A stretch of DNA of 64,000 nucleotides from Chromatiales bacterium (GTDB taxonomy: Bacteria; Pseudomonadota; Gammaproteobacteria; Steroidobacterales; GCA-2729495): assembly GCA_016789885.1 (NCBI GenBank), contig JAEUPZ010000020.1, positions 37,311-101,310 of the forward strand, read 5' to 3'. The translations under genes and the position numbers were made by a program. This document shows, in pieces, positions 47,393 to 56,155 of this stretch (its first letter is position 1; each line of letters opens with the position of its first letter). The notes beneath the pieces are model-generated. The model saw only the letters and a list, made by a program, of their open reading frames with translations, did no database searches and had not been told where the DNA came from.

Positions 47393-48907
47393 ATGATGAA
47401 GCCGGCACTGCAGCTCAGGCTCGGGCAGCAGCTGACCATGACGCCGCAGTTGCAGCAGGCCATCCGCCTGCTCCAGTTGCCCGTGGTCGAGCTCAATGCC
47501 CAGCTGCAGCAGGCGCTGGCCGAGAACGTCATGCTCGATGCCGAGGAGTCGCCCGACCGGGACTTCGAGAGCCTCGACATCGCCGATGGGCGCGACCCCG
47601 TCAGCGACGGAGCCGACGACTACCCCGGTGACCTGACCGGGGCTGGCGGCCTCGATTCCGGCGACGACCCGGGGGGCGACGATGTCCCCGCCGCCGACGA
47701 AAGCTTCAGCGAAGTGGTCACGGGTGAGGCCGGCGATGGCGGCGATACCGGCCCCTGGACGGACGTGCCCGGCGCGGGCGGCGGCGGCGACGGCAACCGG
47801 CCGGAGCCCGCGGACAACTCCCGCGACAGCCTCCGCGACCACCTGCTGTGGCAGCTCGAGCTCGAGCACTTCTCGCCCCGGGAAATCCCGCTGGGGCAGG
47901 CGATCGTCGACGCCCTGAACGAGGCGGGCTACCTCACCGAACCGCTCGAGGCCATCCTGGCGGCCGTCGATCCGGCCGCGGGCTACAGCCTCGCCGAGCT
48001 CGAGGCGACGCTGGCCAAGGTGCAGGCCCTCGACCCGGCGGGGGTCGGGGCCCGGAACCTCGGCGAGTGCATCTGCCTGCAGCTGCGCCAGCTGGCCGCC
48101 GACACGCCGGGGCGCGAGCTGGCCTTGCAGGTGGCCGCCGACGGGCTGGACCTGGTGGGTGCGGGGGAACTCGGCATGCTGCGCCGGCGCTTCGGCGTCG
48201 GCGAGGACGATCTCGAGGCCGCCCTGCGGCTCGTGCGCGCCTGCCACCCGAAGCCGGGCCTGTCGGTGCAGCCCGCGGTGACCGAGTACGTCATTCCCGA
48301 CGTCTACGTCCGCAAGCGCGACGGCCGCTGGGTCGTCGACATCAACCGCTCGCTCGCACCGCGCCTCAAGGTCAACCAGGCCTACGCCGACCTCGTGCGC
48401 GGCGACGGCAGCCACACCGTCCTGCGCAACCAGCTGCAGGAGGCGCGCTTCCTGGTCCGGAGCCTTGAGATCCGCAACGAGACGCTGCTCAAGGTCGCGA
48501 TGTGCATCGTCGAGCGGCAGTCGGCCTTCCTCGACCACGGCGACGAGGCGATGCGGCCCATGGTGCTGCGCGACGTCGCCGAGGCGGTGCAGATGCACGA
48601 GTCGACCATCTCGCGGGTCACCTCGAGCAAGTACATGCACACGCCGCGGGGCGTCTTCGAGTTCCGGCACTTCTTCTCGAGCCAGGTCACCGGCGACGAC
48701 GGCTCTGAGCAGTCCTCAACGGCCATCCGGGCCAGGATCCGCAAGCTGGTGGCCGCGGAGGACCCCGCACGTCCCCTGTCCGACAGCGCCATCGCCGAGC
48801 TGCTCGACAAGGAAGGCATCCAGGTCGCCCGGCGAACGGTGGCAAAATACCGCGAAGCCCTCGGGATCGAGCCGTCCAGCGAGCGCCGGCGCCGACCGGC
48901 CCGCTGA
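47393..48907 (+). CDS. rpoN: RNA polymerase sigma-54 factor RpoN
   Basis: Alternative sigma factor needing enhancer-binding ATPases. The 504-residue protein has the N-terminal Gln/Leu-rich region I (MKPALQLRLGQQLTMTPQLQ), an acidic region II (about 45-135), the core-binding region, a helix-turn-helix (VAEAVQMHESTISRVTSSKY) and the C-terminal RpoN box ARRTVAKYRE. Two ATGs begin the gene (47393, 47396). A sigma-54 type promoter is found at 38103. Confidence 0.98.
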   Translation: MMKPALQLRLGQQLTMTPQLQQAIRLLQLPVVELNAQLQQALAENVMLDAEESPDRDFESLDIADGRDPVSDGADDYPGDLTGAGGLDSGDDPGGDDVPAADESFSEVVTGEAGDGGDTGPWTDVPGAGGGGDGNRPEPADNSRDSLRDHLLWQLELEHFSPREIPLGQAIVDALNEAGYLTEPLEAILAAVDPAAGYSLAELEATLAKVQALDPAGVGARNLGECICLQLRQLAADTPGRELALQVAADGLDLVGAGELGMLRRRFGVGEDDLEAALRLVRACHPKPGLSVQPAVTEYVIPDVYVRKRDGRWVVDINRSLAPRLKVNQAYADLVRGDGSHTVLRNQLQEARFLVRSLEIRNETLLKVAMCIVERQSAFLDHGDEAMRPMVLRDVAEAVQMHESTISRVTSSKYMHTPRGVFEFRHFFSSQVTGDDGSEQSSTAIRARIRKLVAAEDPARPLSDSAIAELLDKEGIQVARRTVAKYREALGIEPSSERRRRPAR

Positions 48908-48987
48908 CCCCGGGGCAAGGCACCGCGCCGGGGCAGCCGGGCGGGGGCCGGATCAGGTCCATAACAACGCAGCAGGAGGCTACGGTC

Positions 48988-49308
48988 ATGCAGCTGAACG
49001 TCACCGGACACCACATCGAGGTCACCGACTCCCTGCGCAGCTACGTCAGCTCCAAGCTGGCCCGCCTCGAGCGCCACTTCGACCACGTCACGGTCATCCA
49101 CTGCGTCCTCAGCGTCGAGAAGCTCCGCCACCGGGCCGAGGCCACGGTCAACGTTACCGGTGGCCAGCTCTTCGCCGACGCCACCGAGGGCGACATGTAC
49201 GCCGCCATCGACGCCCTCGTCGACAAGCTCGACCGCCAGATCCGCAAGCACAAGGAAAAGGTCACCGACCACCATGCGTGGGAGTCCGACAAGCGCCGTA
49301 CCGAGTAG
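48988..49308 (+). CDS. hpf: Ribosome hibernation promoting factor HPF (short form)
   Basis: A 106-residue protein that binds the 30S subunit and promotes 100S ribosome dimers in stationary phase. Motifs: MQLNVTGHHIEVTDSLRSYV and DMYAAIDALVDKLDRQIRKH. AGGAGG lies upstream of the ATG. It follows rpoN by 80 bp, as in E. coli; the E. coli neighbour ptsN is absent between it and rapZ. Confidence 0.95.
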   Translation: MQLNVTGHHIEVTDSLRSYVSSKLARLERHFDHVTVIHCVLSVEKLRHRAEATVNVTGGQLFADATEGDMYAAIDALVDKLDRQIRKHKEKVTDHHAWESDKRRTE

Positions 49309-49347
49309 GGTACCGGCGCGCGGGCCCGGCCAGCCGGGGGGCGCGGC

Positions 49348-50250
49348 GTGCGCCTGATCATCGTCAGCGGCCTGTCGGGGTCGGGGAAGACCGTTGCCCT
49401 GCACCACCTCGAGGACCTCGGCTTCTATTGCATCGACAACGTGCCGGCAGCGCTGCTGGCCTCGTCGGTCGAGCAGATCGCCGCCACCGAGGATCCCGTC
49501 TACTCGAGCCTCGCCATCGGCATCGACGCCCGCAACCGGGCCGCGGACCTGGCCCAGCTGCCGGAGGTGGTGCGGCACCTGCGCTCGCGTGGCGTGCGCT
49601 GCGAGGTGGTGTTCCTGCAGACCGAGGACGACATGCTGCTGAAGCGCTACGGCGAGACCCGCCGCAAGCACCCGCTGTCGGCCGCGGGGCTGTCGCTGCG
49701 CGAGGCCATCGAGCGGGAGCGCGAGCTGCTCGGACCGGTCATCGCCTCGGCCGAGCTCATCATCGACACGACGCGGACAAGCATCTACGAGCTGCGCGAC
49801 ATCATCCGGCGGCGCGTCGGCGGGCACGAACAGCCGGGCCTGTCGATCCTCGTCGAGTCCTTCGGCTTCAAGCGCGGCATTCCCGCCGACGCCGACTTCG
49901 TCTTCGACCTGCGCTGCCTGCCGAACCCCTACTGGGACCCGGCCCTGCGGGCCCTGACCGGGCGCGACGAGCCGGTGATCGCGTTCCTCGACGCGGCATC
50001 AAGCGTCCAGCGCATGTACCGCGACATCCTCGGCTTCATCACCGGCTGGATCCCCGCCTACGTCGACTTCAACCGCAACTACCTGACCATCGCCATCGGC
50101 TGCACCGGCGGCCAGCACCGGTCGGTCTACATGGCCGACAAGCTCGCCGCCGAGCTGTCACGGCACTACCCGCAGGTGCTCACCCGCCACACGGGCCTCG
50201 CCATCGAGGACGCGCCGCCCCTGCGGGTCCCGCAGCTCGGCGGGCTCTAG
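49348..50250 (+). CDS. rapZ: RNase adapter protein RapZ
   Basis: P-loop protein that in E. coli directs RNase E to the sRNA GlmZ, adjusting GlcN6P synthase and so envelope precursor supply. The 300-residue protein has Walker A GLSGSGKT (8-15), FYCIDNVPAALL, and the conserved C-terminal domain with GFKRGIPADADFVFDLRCLP and IAIGCTGGQHRSVYMAD. It begins with GTG, 39 bp after hpf. npr, which follows rapZ in E. coli, is absent. Confidence 0.96.
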   Translation: MRLIIVSGLSGSGKTVALHHLEDLGFYCIDNVPAALLASSVEQIAATEDPVYSSLAIGIDARNRAADLAQLPEVVRHLRSRGVRCEVVFLQTEDDMLLKRYGETRRKHPLSAAGLSLREAIERERELLGPVIASAELIIDTTRTSIYELRDIIRRRVGGHEQPGLSILVESFGFKRGIPADADFVFDLRCLPNPYWDPALRALTGRDEPVIAFLDAASSVQRMYRDILGFITGWIPAYVDFNRNYLTIAIGCTGGQHRSVYMADKLAAELSRHYPQVLTRHTGLAIEDAPPLRVPQLGGL

Positions 50251-50256
50251 CAGGTT

Positions 50257-50404
50257 GTTGAAAAACGCACATCCTGTGCGTTCTTCAACTCGCCAGTCCG
50301 GTACATGCCCGTACTGGCTCCCGACGAATCAACCGCTTACGCGCTTGCTTCGTCGACGCGGCCATCCATGGCCGCGCCAGCAGGCTGTTTTCACAGCCTG
50401 CTGG
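50257..50404. repeat. Block of four consecutive hairpins between convergent genes
   Basis: Hairpin 1: 50257-50289, 15-nt arms with one mismatch (GTTGAAAAACGCACA / TGTGCGTTCTTCAAC). Hairpin 2: 50293-50317, imperfect (CCAGT/ACTGG). Hairpin 3: 50357-50376, 9-bp (CGCGGCCAT/ATGGCCGCG). Hairpin 4: 50377-50404, 12-bp perfect (CCAGCAGGCTGT/ACAGCCTGCTGG) with a TTTC loop. It starts 6 bp after rapZ and ends 38 bp before the patatin stop. No U-run follows any hairpin on either strand. Confidence 0.7.
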
Positions 50405-50442
50405 CGGGCTGCGCCTTCGACGGCCTAGCCGGGTTCCGTCAC

Positions 50443-51705
50443 TCAGGCCCCCGGCGAGTGTGCCAGCGTGCGCAGCCGCTGGGAGTACTCCCCGGTGATG
50501 GCGCGCCAGCCGATGATGCCCCCCGGCACGTCGACCGGATCGCCCGCCAGGAACGACTGGATCTGCTCCCGCCGCGCCATCGCGTCGGCGTAGCCCAGCG
50601 CGATGAGCTCCCGCGTGTACCCCGACTCGAACAGCAGGTACGAGAGCAGCTGCCGGCCGCCGTAGTTGAGCGCGCCGAGCCCGCGCAGCAGCAGCCGGAT
50701 CGACCGCGGCATCTCCGCCACGTGGCGCAGCGCGATGTCGCGCACGTCCCGGCTCGGCAGCATGATCAGCGCCTCGGTGTGGCGCAGGTCGCCGAACTCC
50801 CCCGCCATCGACCGCCCGGGCACCTGCTCGAGGATCAGGTTGATCCGCGTCAGGCTCTCGAGGTCCGACGACAGGCCGTCGAGGAACAGGGCATCGAGCA
50901 TGTAGCCGGCGATGCGGCCGAAGGTCGGGTAGGGCACGGCCTCGCCCGGGGCCGGCAGCGGCTCGGGTACCTCGTTGCGCACGCCGATGACGAGCAGCCG
51001 CTCGGCGCCGAGGCGTAGCGCCGGCGACAGCGGCGTCGCCTGGCGCATCGCGCCGTCGCCGAAATACTCGGGCCCGATCCGCACCGGCGGGAAGATGAGC
51101 GGGACCGCGACGCTCGCCATCAGGTGCTCGAGGGCCAGTACCGTCGGGCGGCCCTTGCGCCGCACGCGATCCCAGGGCTGGGCGTCGCGTGACTGGTAGA
51201 ACGTCACCGACCGCGCCGACCCGTATCCCGCCGCGGTGACCGCGACGGCATCGAGGTGGCCTGCATCGATGGACTCCTGGATCGCGGCGAAGCTGATCCG
51301 CCGGCGCAGCAGCGACCACAGGGGCTCGTTGTCCAGCAGGGACTTCGGGTTTGCCACGCCGAGCCCGCCGAAGACGATGGCCGCGAACCAGTGCAGGCTG
51401 CTGCGGAGCATGGCCGCGGGGTCGGCCCGGAAGACCTGGCCCGAGTGGAAGTTGCCCCAGACCCGCTCGAGGTCGACGACGGCGTTGCGCAGCACGCGTG
51501 CGCGGGACGCGAGCACCGCGGCACTGATGGCGCCGGCGGAGGTGCCGCTCAGCACCGCAAAGGGATTGGCCGCCCGGCGCGGCAGCAGTTCGGCGATGCC
51601 CTTGAGCACGCCGACCTGGTACGCGCCGCGGGCGCCACCGCCCGGCAGCACCAGCCCGATCCGCGGTCGCGGGCCGGCGGCCGGTGTAGCGGCGTCGAAG
51701 CTCAT
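50443..51705 (-). CDS. Patatin-like phospholipase
   Basis: A 420-residue predicted Ser-Asp dyad lipid hydrolase. The oxyanion motif GGGARG (22-27), the nucleophile Ser56 in GTSAG (54-58) and the catalytic Asp in FGDGA are all visible, so it is likely active. The C-terminal half (from about 240) contains family-specific helices. The ATG at 51703-51705 gives MSFDAATPAAGPRP. It shows no signal peptide. The substrate is unknown; relatives act on phospholipids or acyl-CoA. Confidence 0.9.
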   Translation of the reverse strand: MSFDAATPAAGPRPRIGLVLPGGGARGAYQVGVLKGIAELLPRRAANPFAVLSGTSAGAISAAVLASRARVLRNAVVDLERVWGNFHSGQVFRADPAAMLRSSLHWFAAIVFGGLGVANPKSLLDNEPLWSLLRRRISFAAIQESIDAGHLDAVAVTAAGYGSARSVTFYQSRDAQPWDRVRRKGRPTVLALEHLMASVAVPLIFPPVRIGPEYFGDGAMRQATPLSPALRLGAERLLVIGVRNEVPEPLPAPGEAVPYPTFGRIAGYMLDALFLDGLSSDLESLTRINLILEQVPGRSMAGEFGDLRHTEALIMLPSRDVRDIALRHVAEMPRSIRLLLRGLGALNYGGRQLLSYLLFESGYTRELIALGYADAMARREQIQSFLAGDPVDVPGGIIGWRAITGEYSQRLRTLAHSPGA

Positions 51706-51828
51706 GGCTCGCGACAGGACCCCGTGGCGTGGCGCGTTGCAGCCCGCACTACACCACGGGCGGGCGCCGGGCACAACGCCGCGGCGCCGGTGCTATGCTC
51801 CGGCGCCCCGACCCCGAGGAGAGCGCCC

Positions 51829-52383
51829 ATGTTCCGCGAAGCCGCCCTGGCCGTCGTCGCCGGTGTTGCCGTCGTGCTGCTGCTCGGCGCGATGCGCAGC
51901 GCCCGGGCCGAGGCACCGGCCATCGGCACTGCCGCTCCGGATTTCACGCTGCCCGACCAGGAAGGCCGGCCGGTCGCCCTCTCGGGCCTGCGCGGGAAGT
52001 GGGTCGCGCTGTACTTCTACCCGAAGGCCGACACGCCGGGCTGCACGACCGAGGCCTGCGAGTTCCGCGACAACGTCTTCGCCTTCGAGGAGATCGGCGC
52101 GACCATCGTCGGCGTCAGCATCGACAAGGTCGCCGACCAGAAGAAGTTCGCCGCCAAGTACTCCCTGCCCTTCCCGCTGCTGGCCGACGGCGACGGCAAG
52201 GTCGCTGCGCTCTATGGGGTGCTGCAGAACCTGGGGGTCATCAAGATCGCGAAGCGCCAGTCCTTCCTGATCGACCCCGAGGGCCGCATCGCCAAGCACT
52301 ACACCTCGGTGGACCCGAAGACCCACTCGCAGCAGGTGCTCGCGGACCTCCACAAGCTGCAGGGCAAGCCCGCGCCGGGCTGA
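51829..52383 (+). CDS. Exported PrxQ/BCP-type peroxiredoxin
   Basis: Thiol peroxidase of 184 residues. The thioredoxin fold shows the peroxidatic Cys72 and resolving Cys77 in TPGCTTEACEFRD, the C-x4-C pattern of BCP/PrxQ. Unlike E. coli Bcp, it starts with a hydrophobic signal (REAALAVVAGVAVVLLLGAM then RSARA), suggesting periplasmic location or a membrane anchor. GAGGA precedes the ATG by 7-8 nt. A candidate -10 TATGCT lies at 51794-51799. The gene is divergent from the patatin gene. Confidence 0.9.
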   Translation: MFREAALAVVAGVAVVLLLGAMRSARAEAPAIGTAAPDFTLPDQEGRPVALSGLRGKWVALYFYPKADTPGCTTEACEFRDNVFAFEEIGATIVGVSIDKVADQKKFAAKYSLPFPLLADGDGKVAALYGVLQNLGVIKIAKRQSFLIDPEGRIAKHYTSVDPKTHSQQVLADLHKLQGKPAPG

Positions 52384-52491
52384 CGCCACGCAGGCCCGTC
52401 GACCGCCCGGCCAGCACCGCAGGGCCAAGGCCCCGGGCAACCCGGCCGGCAGGCCCGCTGACTGGCCGTATCAGCGACCCCGGCGCCGTGG

Positions 52492-53811
52492 TCAGTGCCC
52501 CGCCGCAGGCCCCTGCCCCGCCGGCGCCTTGCTCTCCTGCCGGCGGCCGAGCCACCAGCCGTTCAGCGCCCAGGCGGCCGCGAGGCTGGCGCCGAGCAGC
52601 GCCACGCCGGCGGTCGAGAGCCCACCGGTTTCCAGCGCCGTCTTCACCTGGGCCGACAGCGCGTCGCCGCCGCGGTAGACCGGCACGTCGATCAGGTTCT
52701 TGGCCTTGTACTTGGTCTCGGTGTCGACGACGCTGAAGAGCATCTCGCGCCCCGGGCGGATGAATGCGTACTCGCCGACGCGGCGGGCGACGAAGACCAC
52801 CGCCAGCACGCCGAAGGTGTTGACGGCCGCGAGCCCGATGAAGCCCGCCACCATGATGACCGGCACGATGGTCAGCAGCGCGACGACGCCGAGCCGCGAC
52901 GCCACACGGCCCGTGATGAAGAGCTGCAGCAGGATCGTCAGCGTCTGGACGATGTAGTCGAGCCGCGCGAAGACCTGCGTGCGCTCCTCGTTGCTGGCGA
53001 AGGTCTCGCTGACGAGCCGGAGCTGCTCGAAGTACAGGAAGGTGTTGACCGACGCCAGCAGGATCACGAACAGCGTGATGCCGAGCAGGTAGGGTGACTT
53101 CAGCAGCAGCGTGAAACCGGCGAAGGGATTGCCGCCCATGGGCCGGTCCGCCGCCTTCTCGCCGCCGCCGAGCCGCGCCTCGGACCAGATCTTCAGCAGC
53201 GCCCGCTGGCACAGGATCGCGACGACGAAGAACGCGGCGCCCATGAAGAGCACGCCGGCGTTGCCGACGACGCCGACGGTCAGGTCCGTGAGCAGCGGGC
53301 CGACCAGCGCGCCGGCGGTGCCGCCGGCCGCGATCACGCCGAAGAGCCGGCGGGTCTGCTCGGCGTTGTAGAGCTCGAGCAGGAAGCTCCAGAACACCGA
53401 GACGATGAAGAGGTTGAGCACGCTGATCCAGACGTAGAAGAACTCCCCCACCGGGATGCTGGCCTGGTCGCCCTCGAAGGCGAGGCCCACGCCCGCCAGC
53501 GACAGGGCCACGGCGCCGTAGATCCACGGCAGGAAGGCCGAGCGGCGGAACTTCGAGCAGGCCCAGCCGTACAACGGCACGATGGCGATGGACGCCACCC
53601 AGGTGACCAGGTACAGGTCGCTGACGCGGTCGCGGCCCAGGATCGTGCCGACGGTCTCCCGCACCGGACGCACGGCGAAGTACCCGCCGAGGACGCAGAA
53701 GAACAGCACGAAGGCCGTCACGACGGCGGGCAGCTCCTTCGGCTCGATGCGGGCAAAGCGGCCGAGGAAGCGGCCGAGGGCCGAGGCCCCGGCATTCGGT
53801 TCTGCAGTCAT
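52492..53811 (-). CDS. ATP/ADP-translocase-like (NTT/AAA family) membrane carrier
   Basis: A 439-residue membrane protein of about 11-12 helices, resembling the bacterial branch of the Npt1/Npt2 nucleotide carriers (AAA family) within the major facilitator fold. The start region YFAVRPVRETVGTILGRDRV, the segment RRLFGVIAAGGTAGALVGPL and the later RVGEYAFIRPGREMLFSVVD support this. True NTT carriers import ATP in intracellular bacteria; these free-living relatives have no proven substrate. Its ATG overlaps the SDR-like gene's stop by 4 nt. Confidence 0.83.
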   Translation of the reverse strand: MTAEPNAGASALGRFLGRFARIEPKELPAVVTAFVLFFCVLGGYFAVRPVRETVGTILGRDRVSDLYLVTWVASIAIVPLYGWACSKFRRSAFLPWIYGAVALSLAGVGLAFEGDQASIPVGEFFYVWISVLNLFIVSVFWSFLLELYNAEQTRRLFGVIAAGGTAGALVGPLLTDLTVGVVGNAGVLFMGAAFFVVAILCQRALLKIWSEARLGGGEKAADRPMGGNPFAGFTLLLKSPYLLGITLFVILLASVNTFLYFEQLRLVSETFASNEERTQVFARLDYIVQTLTILLQLFITGRVASRLGVVALLTIVPVIMVAGFIGLAAVNTFGVLAVVFVARRVGEYAFIRPGREMLFSVVDTETKYKAKNLIDVPVYRGGDALSAQVKTALETGGLSTAGVALLGASLAAAWALNGWWLGRRQESKAPAGQGPAAGH

Positions 53812-54590
53812 GGCTTGCTCTCTCCAGGGGTGCCCGCAGCATCGACGGCGAGCGCGTTGAACTTCTTCGCCCAGTCAGCCGGCGGCGGGCCGCCGGCCGC
53901 GTAGGCCTCGAAGGTGCGGCCACGGGCCGATGGCTCGGCGAGCGCCGCGACGGTGATGCGCGCGACATCCGCCCGCGGGATGAAGCCGGTGCCTGCGTCG
54001 CCCTGCCCGAGCCGGATGCCGCCGGCCCCGGCGTCAGCATCGGTCAGGCCGCCGGGACGGACGATGGTGTAGGGCACGCCGCTCGCGCGCAGCGCCTCCT
54101 CGCCCCGGGCCTTCCACTGCAGAACGTTGCCGAAGAGCCGGTTGAGCGGGTGGTCGTCCCGGGTGACGCCGGCCGAGGACACCAGCACGACCTGCCCGAG
54201 CTTGGCGGCTGCGGCGGCCGTCGCCAGGTTCTGCACGCCGCGGTAGTCGACCTGCTCGGGAGCGTTGGCGCCATCGCCCGGGACGGCGCCGATGGCGATG
54301 ATCAGCGCCGTGGCGCCCGCCAGCGCGGGTTCCAGGGAGTCCGGCTCGCGGGCATCGGCCTGCACCACGTCGACGCCGTCGGCGAAGCCCCCACCCGCCG
54401 GGTCGCGCACGAGGGCACGCACCGGGTATCCGGCCGCGAGGAGTTCGCGGACGATGAGACGGCCCGTCCGCCCGTCGGCACCGGCGACCGCCACCAGCCC
54501 GGTGCCAGCGGCGACCGCTGGCAGCCCGCCGCCCAGGGCACCGAGCAGCAGGCACAGCAGGGCCGTCAGGCGGCGCAGTCGCAATGGCAT
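53808..54590 (-). CDS. NAD(P)-binding atypical SDR family protein with signal peptide
   Basis: A 260-residue Rossmann-fold protein. After a signal-like N-terminus (RRLTALLCLLLGALGGGLPA) comes VAVAGADGRTGRLIVRELLA, the glycine-rich nucleotide-binding loop of the atypical SDR / NmrA-like group, then VVLVSSAGVTRDDHPLNRLF and YTIVRPGGLTDADAGAGG. A YxxxK active site is not evident, so it may be a sensor or non-classical reductase. It is translationally coupled to the NTT-like carrier. Confidence 0.83.
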   Translation of the reverse strand: MPLRLRRLTALLCLLLGALGGGLPAVAAGTGLVAVAGADGRTGRLIVRELLAAGYPVRALVRDPAGGGFADGVDVVQADAREPDSLEPALAGATALIIAIGAVPGDGANAPEQVDYRGVQNLATAAAAAKLGQVVLVSSAGVTRDDHPLNRLFGNVLQWKARGEEALRASGVPYTIVRPGGLTDADAGAGGIRLGQGDAGTGFIPRADVARITVAALAEPSARGRTFEAYAAGGPPPADWAKKFNALAVDAAGTPGESKP

Positions 54591-54689
54591 CAGGGTCTCC
54601 TGGTTGGCCCCGGCCGGCGGGCCGGCGCCGCGGGACGGCGGCGAGTATAGCCTTGGGCCAGCGCCACCCGGGGGCCGCCCGTGACCTCG

Positions 54690-56120
54690 CTACGGACGCG
54701 TGACGCGGAGGATCTTCAGGCTGTTGGTGCGGCCGGCGACGCCGGAGAGCTCGCCCTTGGTCAGGATCACGTAGTCGCCCTCGCGGACGTGGCCGCGGTC
54801 GAGCAGCACCCGGAACACCTCGCCGTAGACGTGCTGCGAGTCGGTGCCGGTGACGTCGAAGGGCACGGGGTAGACGCCGCGGTAGAGCACCACGCGGCGG
54901 CGCGTGCGCTCGTGGCGCGTGAAGGCGAAGATCGGGATGTCGGAGCGGATGCGCGACATCCACAGCGGCGTGGAGCCGGACTCGGTCAGCGCGATGATGG
55001 CGGTCACCGGCAGGTGGTTGGCGGTGTACATCACCGCCATGGCGATGGCCTCGTCGACGCGCTCGAAACGGTCCTCGTTGCGGTGGCTCGGCCGGCCCAG
55101 CGTCGAGTAGTAGGCCTCGGCGCCGAGGCAGACCTCGGCCATGGCGGCGACGGCCCGCACCGGATACTCGCCGACGGCCGTCTCGGCCGACAGCATCACC
55201 GCGTCGGTGCCGTCCATCACGGCGTTCGCCACGTCGGAGACCTCGGCCCGGGTCGGGACCTGGCTCTTGATCATCGACTCCATCATCTGCGTCGCCGTGA
55301 TCGCCACCTTGTGGCGCTGGCGCGTCAGCTTGAGGATCTTCTTCTGCAGGCCGGTGAGGCCGGCATAGCCCGTCTCGACGCCGAGGTCACCGCGGGCGAC
55401 CATCACGGCATCGGCGGCACTGATGATGCCGTCGAGGTTGGCGATGGCCTCGGCGCGCTCGATCTTGGCGACGATGTGGCCCTGGCCGCCGGCGGCGCGG
55501 TAGATGTCGCGGGCCTCGTTCAGGTCCTCGGGCCGGCGCACGAACGACACCGCGATCCAGTCGAAGTCGTGGGCCGCGGCCCAGCGGAGATCCTCGCGGT
55601 CCTTGTCGGTCAGGGCCGGCGCCGACAGGCCGCCGCCCTGGCGGTTGATGCCCTTCTGGTTCGAGAGCCTCCCCCCCTGCACCACGGTGCAGTCGATGCG
55701 GCTGCCGACGACTGCCCGCACCCGCAGCACGATGAAGCCGTCGTCGAGGAGCAGCACGTCACCGGGGCCCAGGTCCTGGGCCAGCTCCGGGTAGGCGACA
55801 CCGACGCCTTCACTGGTGCCGGCGTCACCGGGCAGTTCGGCGTCGAGGAAGAAATCCTGGCCGTCCACCAGCGTCACGGCACCCTCGCGGAAGCGGCGGA
55901 TGCGGATCTTCGGCCCCTGCAGGTCGCCGAGCAGCGCTGTGTAGCTGCCGGTGGCCGCCGCGGCCTCGCGGACCATGCGCACCCGCCGCTCGCGGTCGGC
56001 GGCGTCGCCATGGGAGAAATTGACGCGGACGACGTCGACACCGGCCTCGATGAGCCGGCGCAGCGTGGCCGGATCGTCGGTGGCAGGCCCCAGGGTAGCG
56101 ATGATCTTGGTGCGGCGCAT
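54690..56120 (-). CDS. pyk: Pyruvate kinase
   Basis: Converts phosphoenolpyruvate and ADP to pyruvate and ATP. The 476-residue protein begins MRRTKIIATLGPATDDPATL and has the catalytic segment VAKIERAEAIANLDGIISAA with VARGDLGVETG, ITATQMMESM and MLSAETAVGEYPV. The ATG at 56118-56120 is followed directly by the family N-terminus. It ends a run of glycolytic genes on the minus strand. Confidence 0.98.
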   Translation of the reverse strand: MRRTKIIATLGPATDDPATLRRLIEAGVDVVRVNFSHGDAADRERRVRMVREAAAATGSYTALLGDLQGPKIRIRRFREGAVTLVDGQDFFLDAELPGDAGTSEGVGVAYPELAQDLGPGDVLLLDDGFIVLRVRAVVGSRIDCTVVQGGRLSNQKGINRQGGGLSAPALTDKDREDLRWAAAHDFDWIAVSFVRRPEDLNEARDIYRAAGGQGHIVAKIERAEAIANLDGIISAADAVMVARGDLGVETGYAGLTGLQKKILKLTRQRHKVAITATQMMESMIKSQVPTRAEVSDVANAVMDGTDAVMLSAETAVGEYPVRAVAAMAEVCLGAEAYYSTLGRPSHRNEDRFERVDEAIAMAVMYTANHLPVTAIIALTESGSTPLWMSRIRSDIPIFAFTRHERTRRRVVLYRGVYPVPFDVTGTDSQHVYGEVFRVLLDRGHVREGDYVILTKGELSGVAGRTNSLKILRVTRP

Positions 56121-56155
56121 GGGTCCCACAGCCCTCCCTGGCCGTTGAGCCCGGA

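Noticed and set aside
46424..48670. 748-codon open frame opposite lptB and rpoN
   Set aside because: The plus-strand genes have all family motifs; the antisense frame is low complexity and crosses gene borders.
49309..49347. Hidden ptsN between hpf and rapZ
   Set aside because: Only 39 bp separate the two genes, so no PtsN can be encoded.
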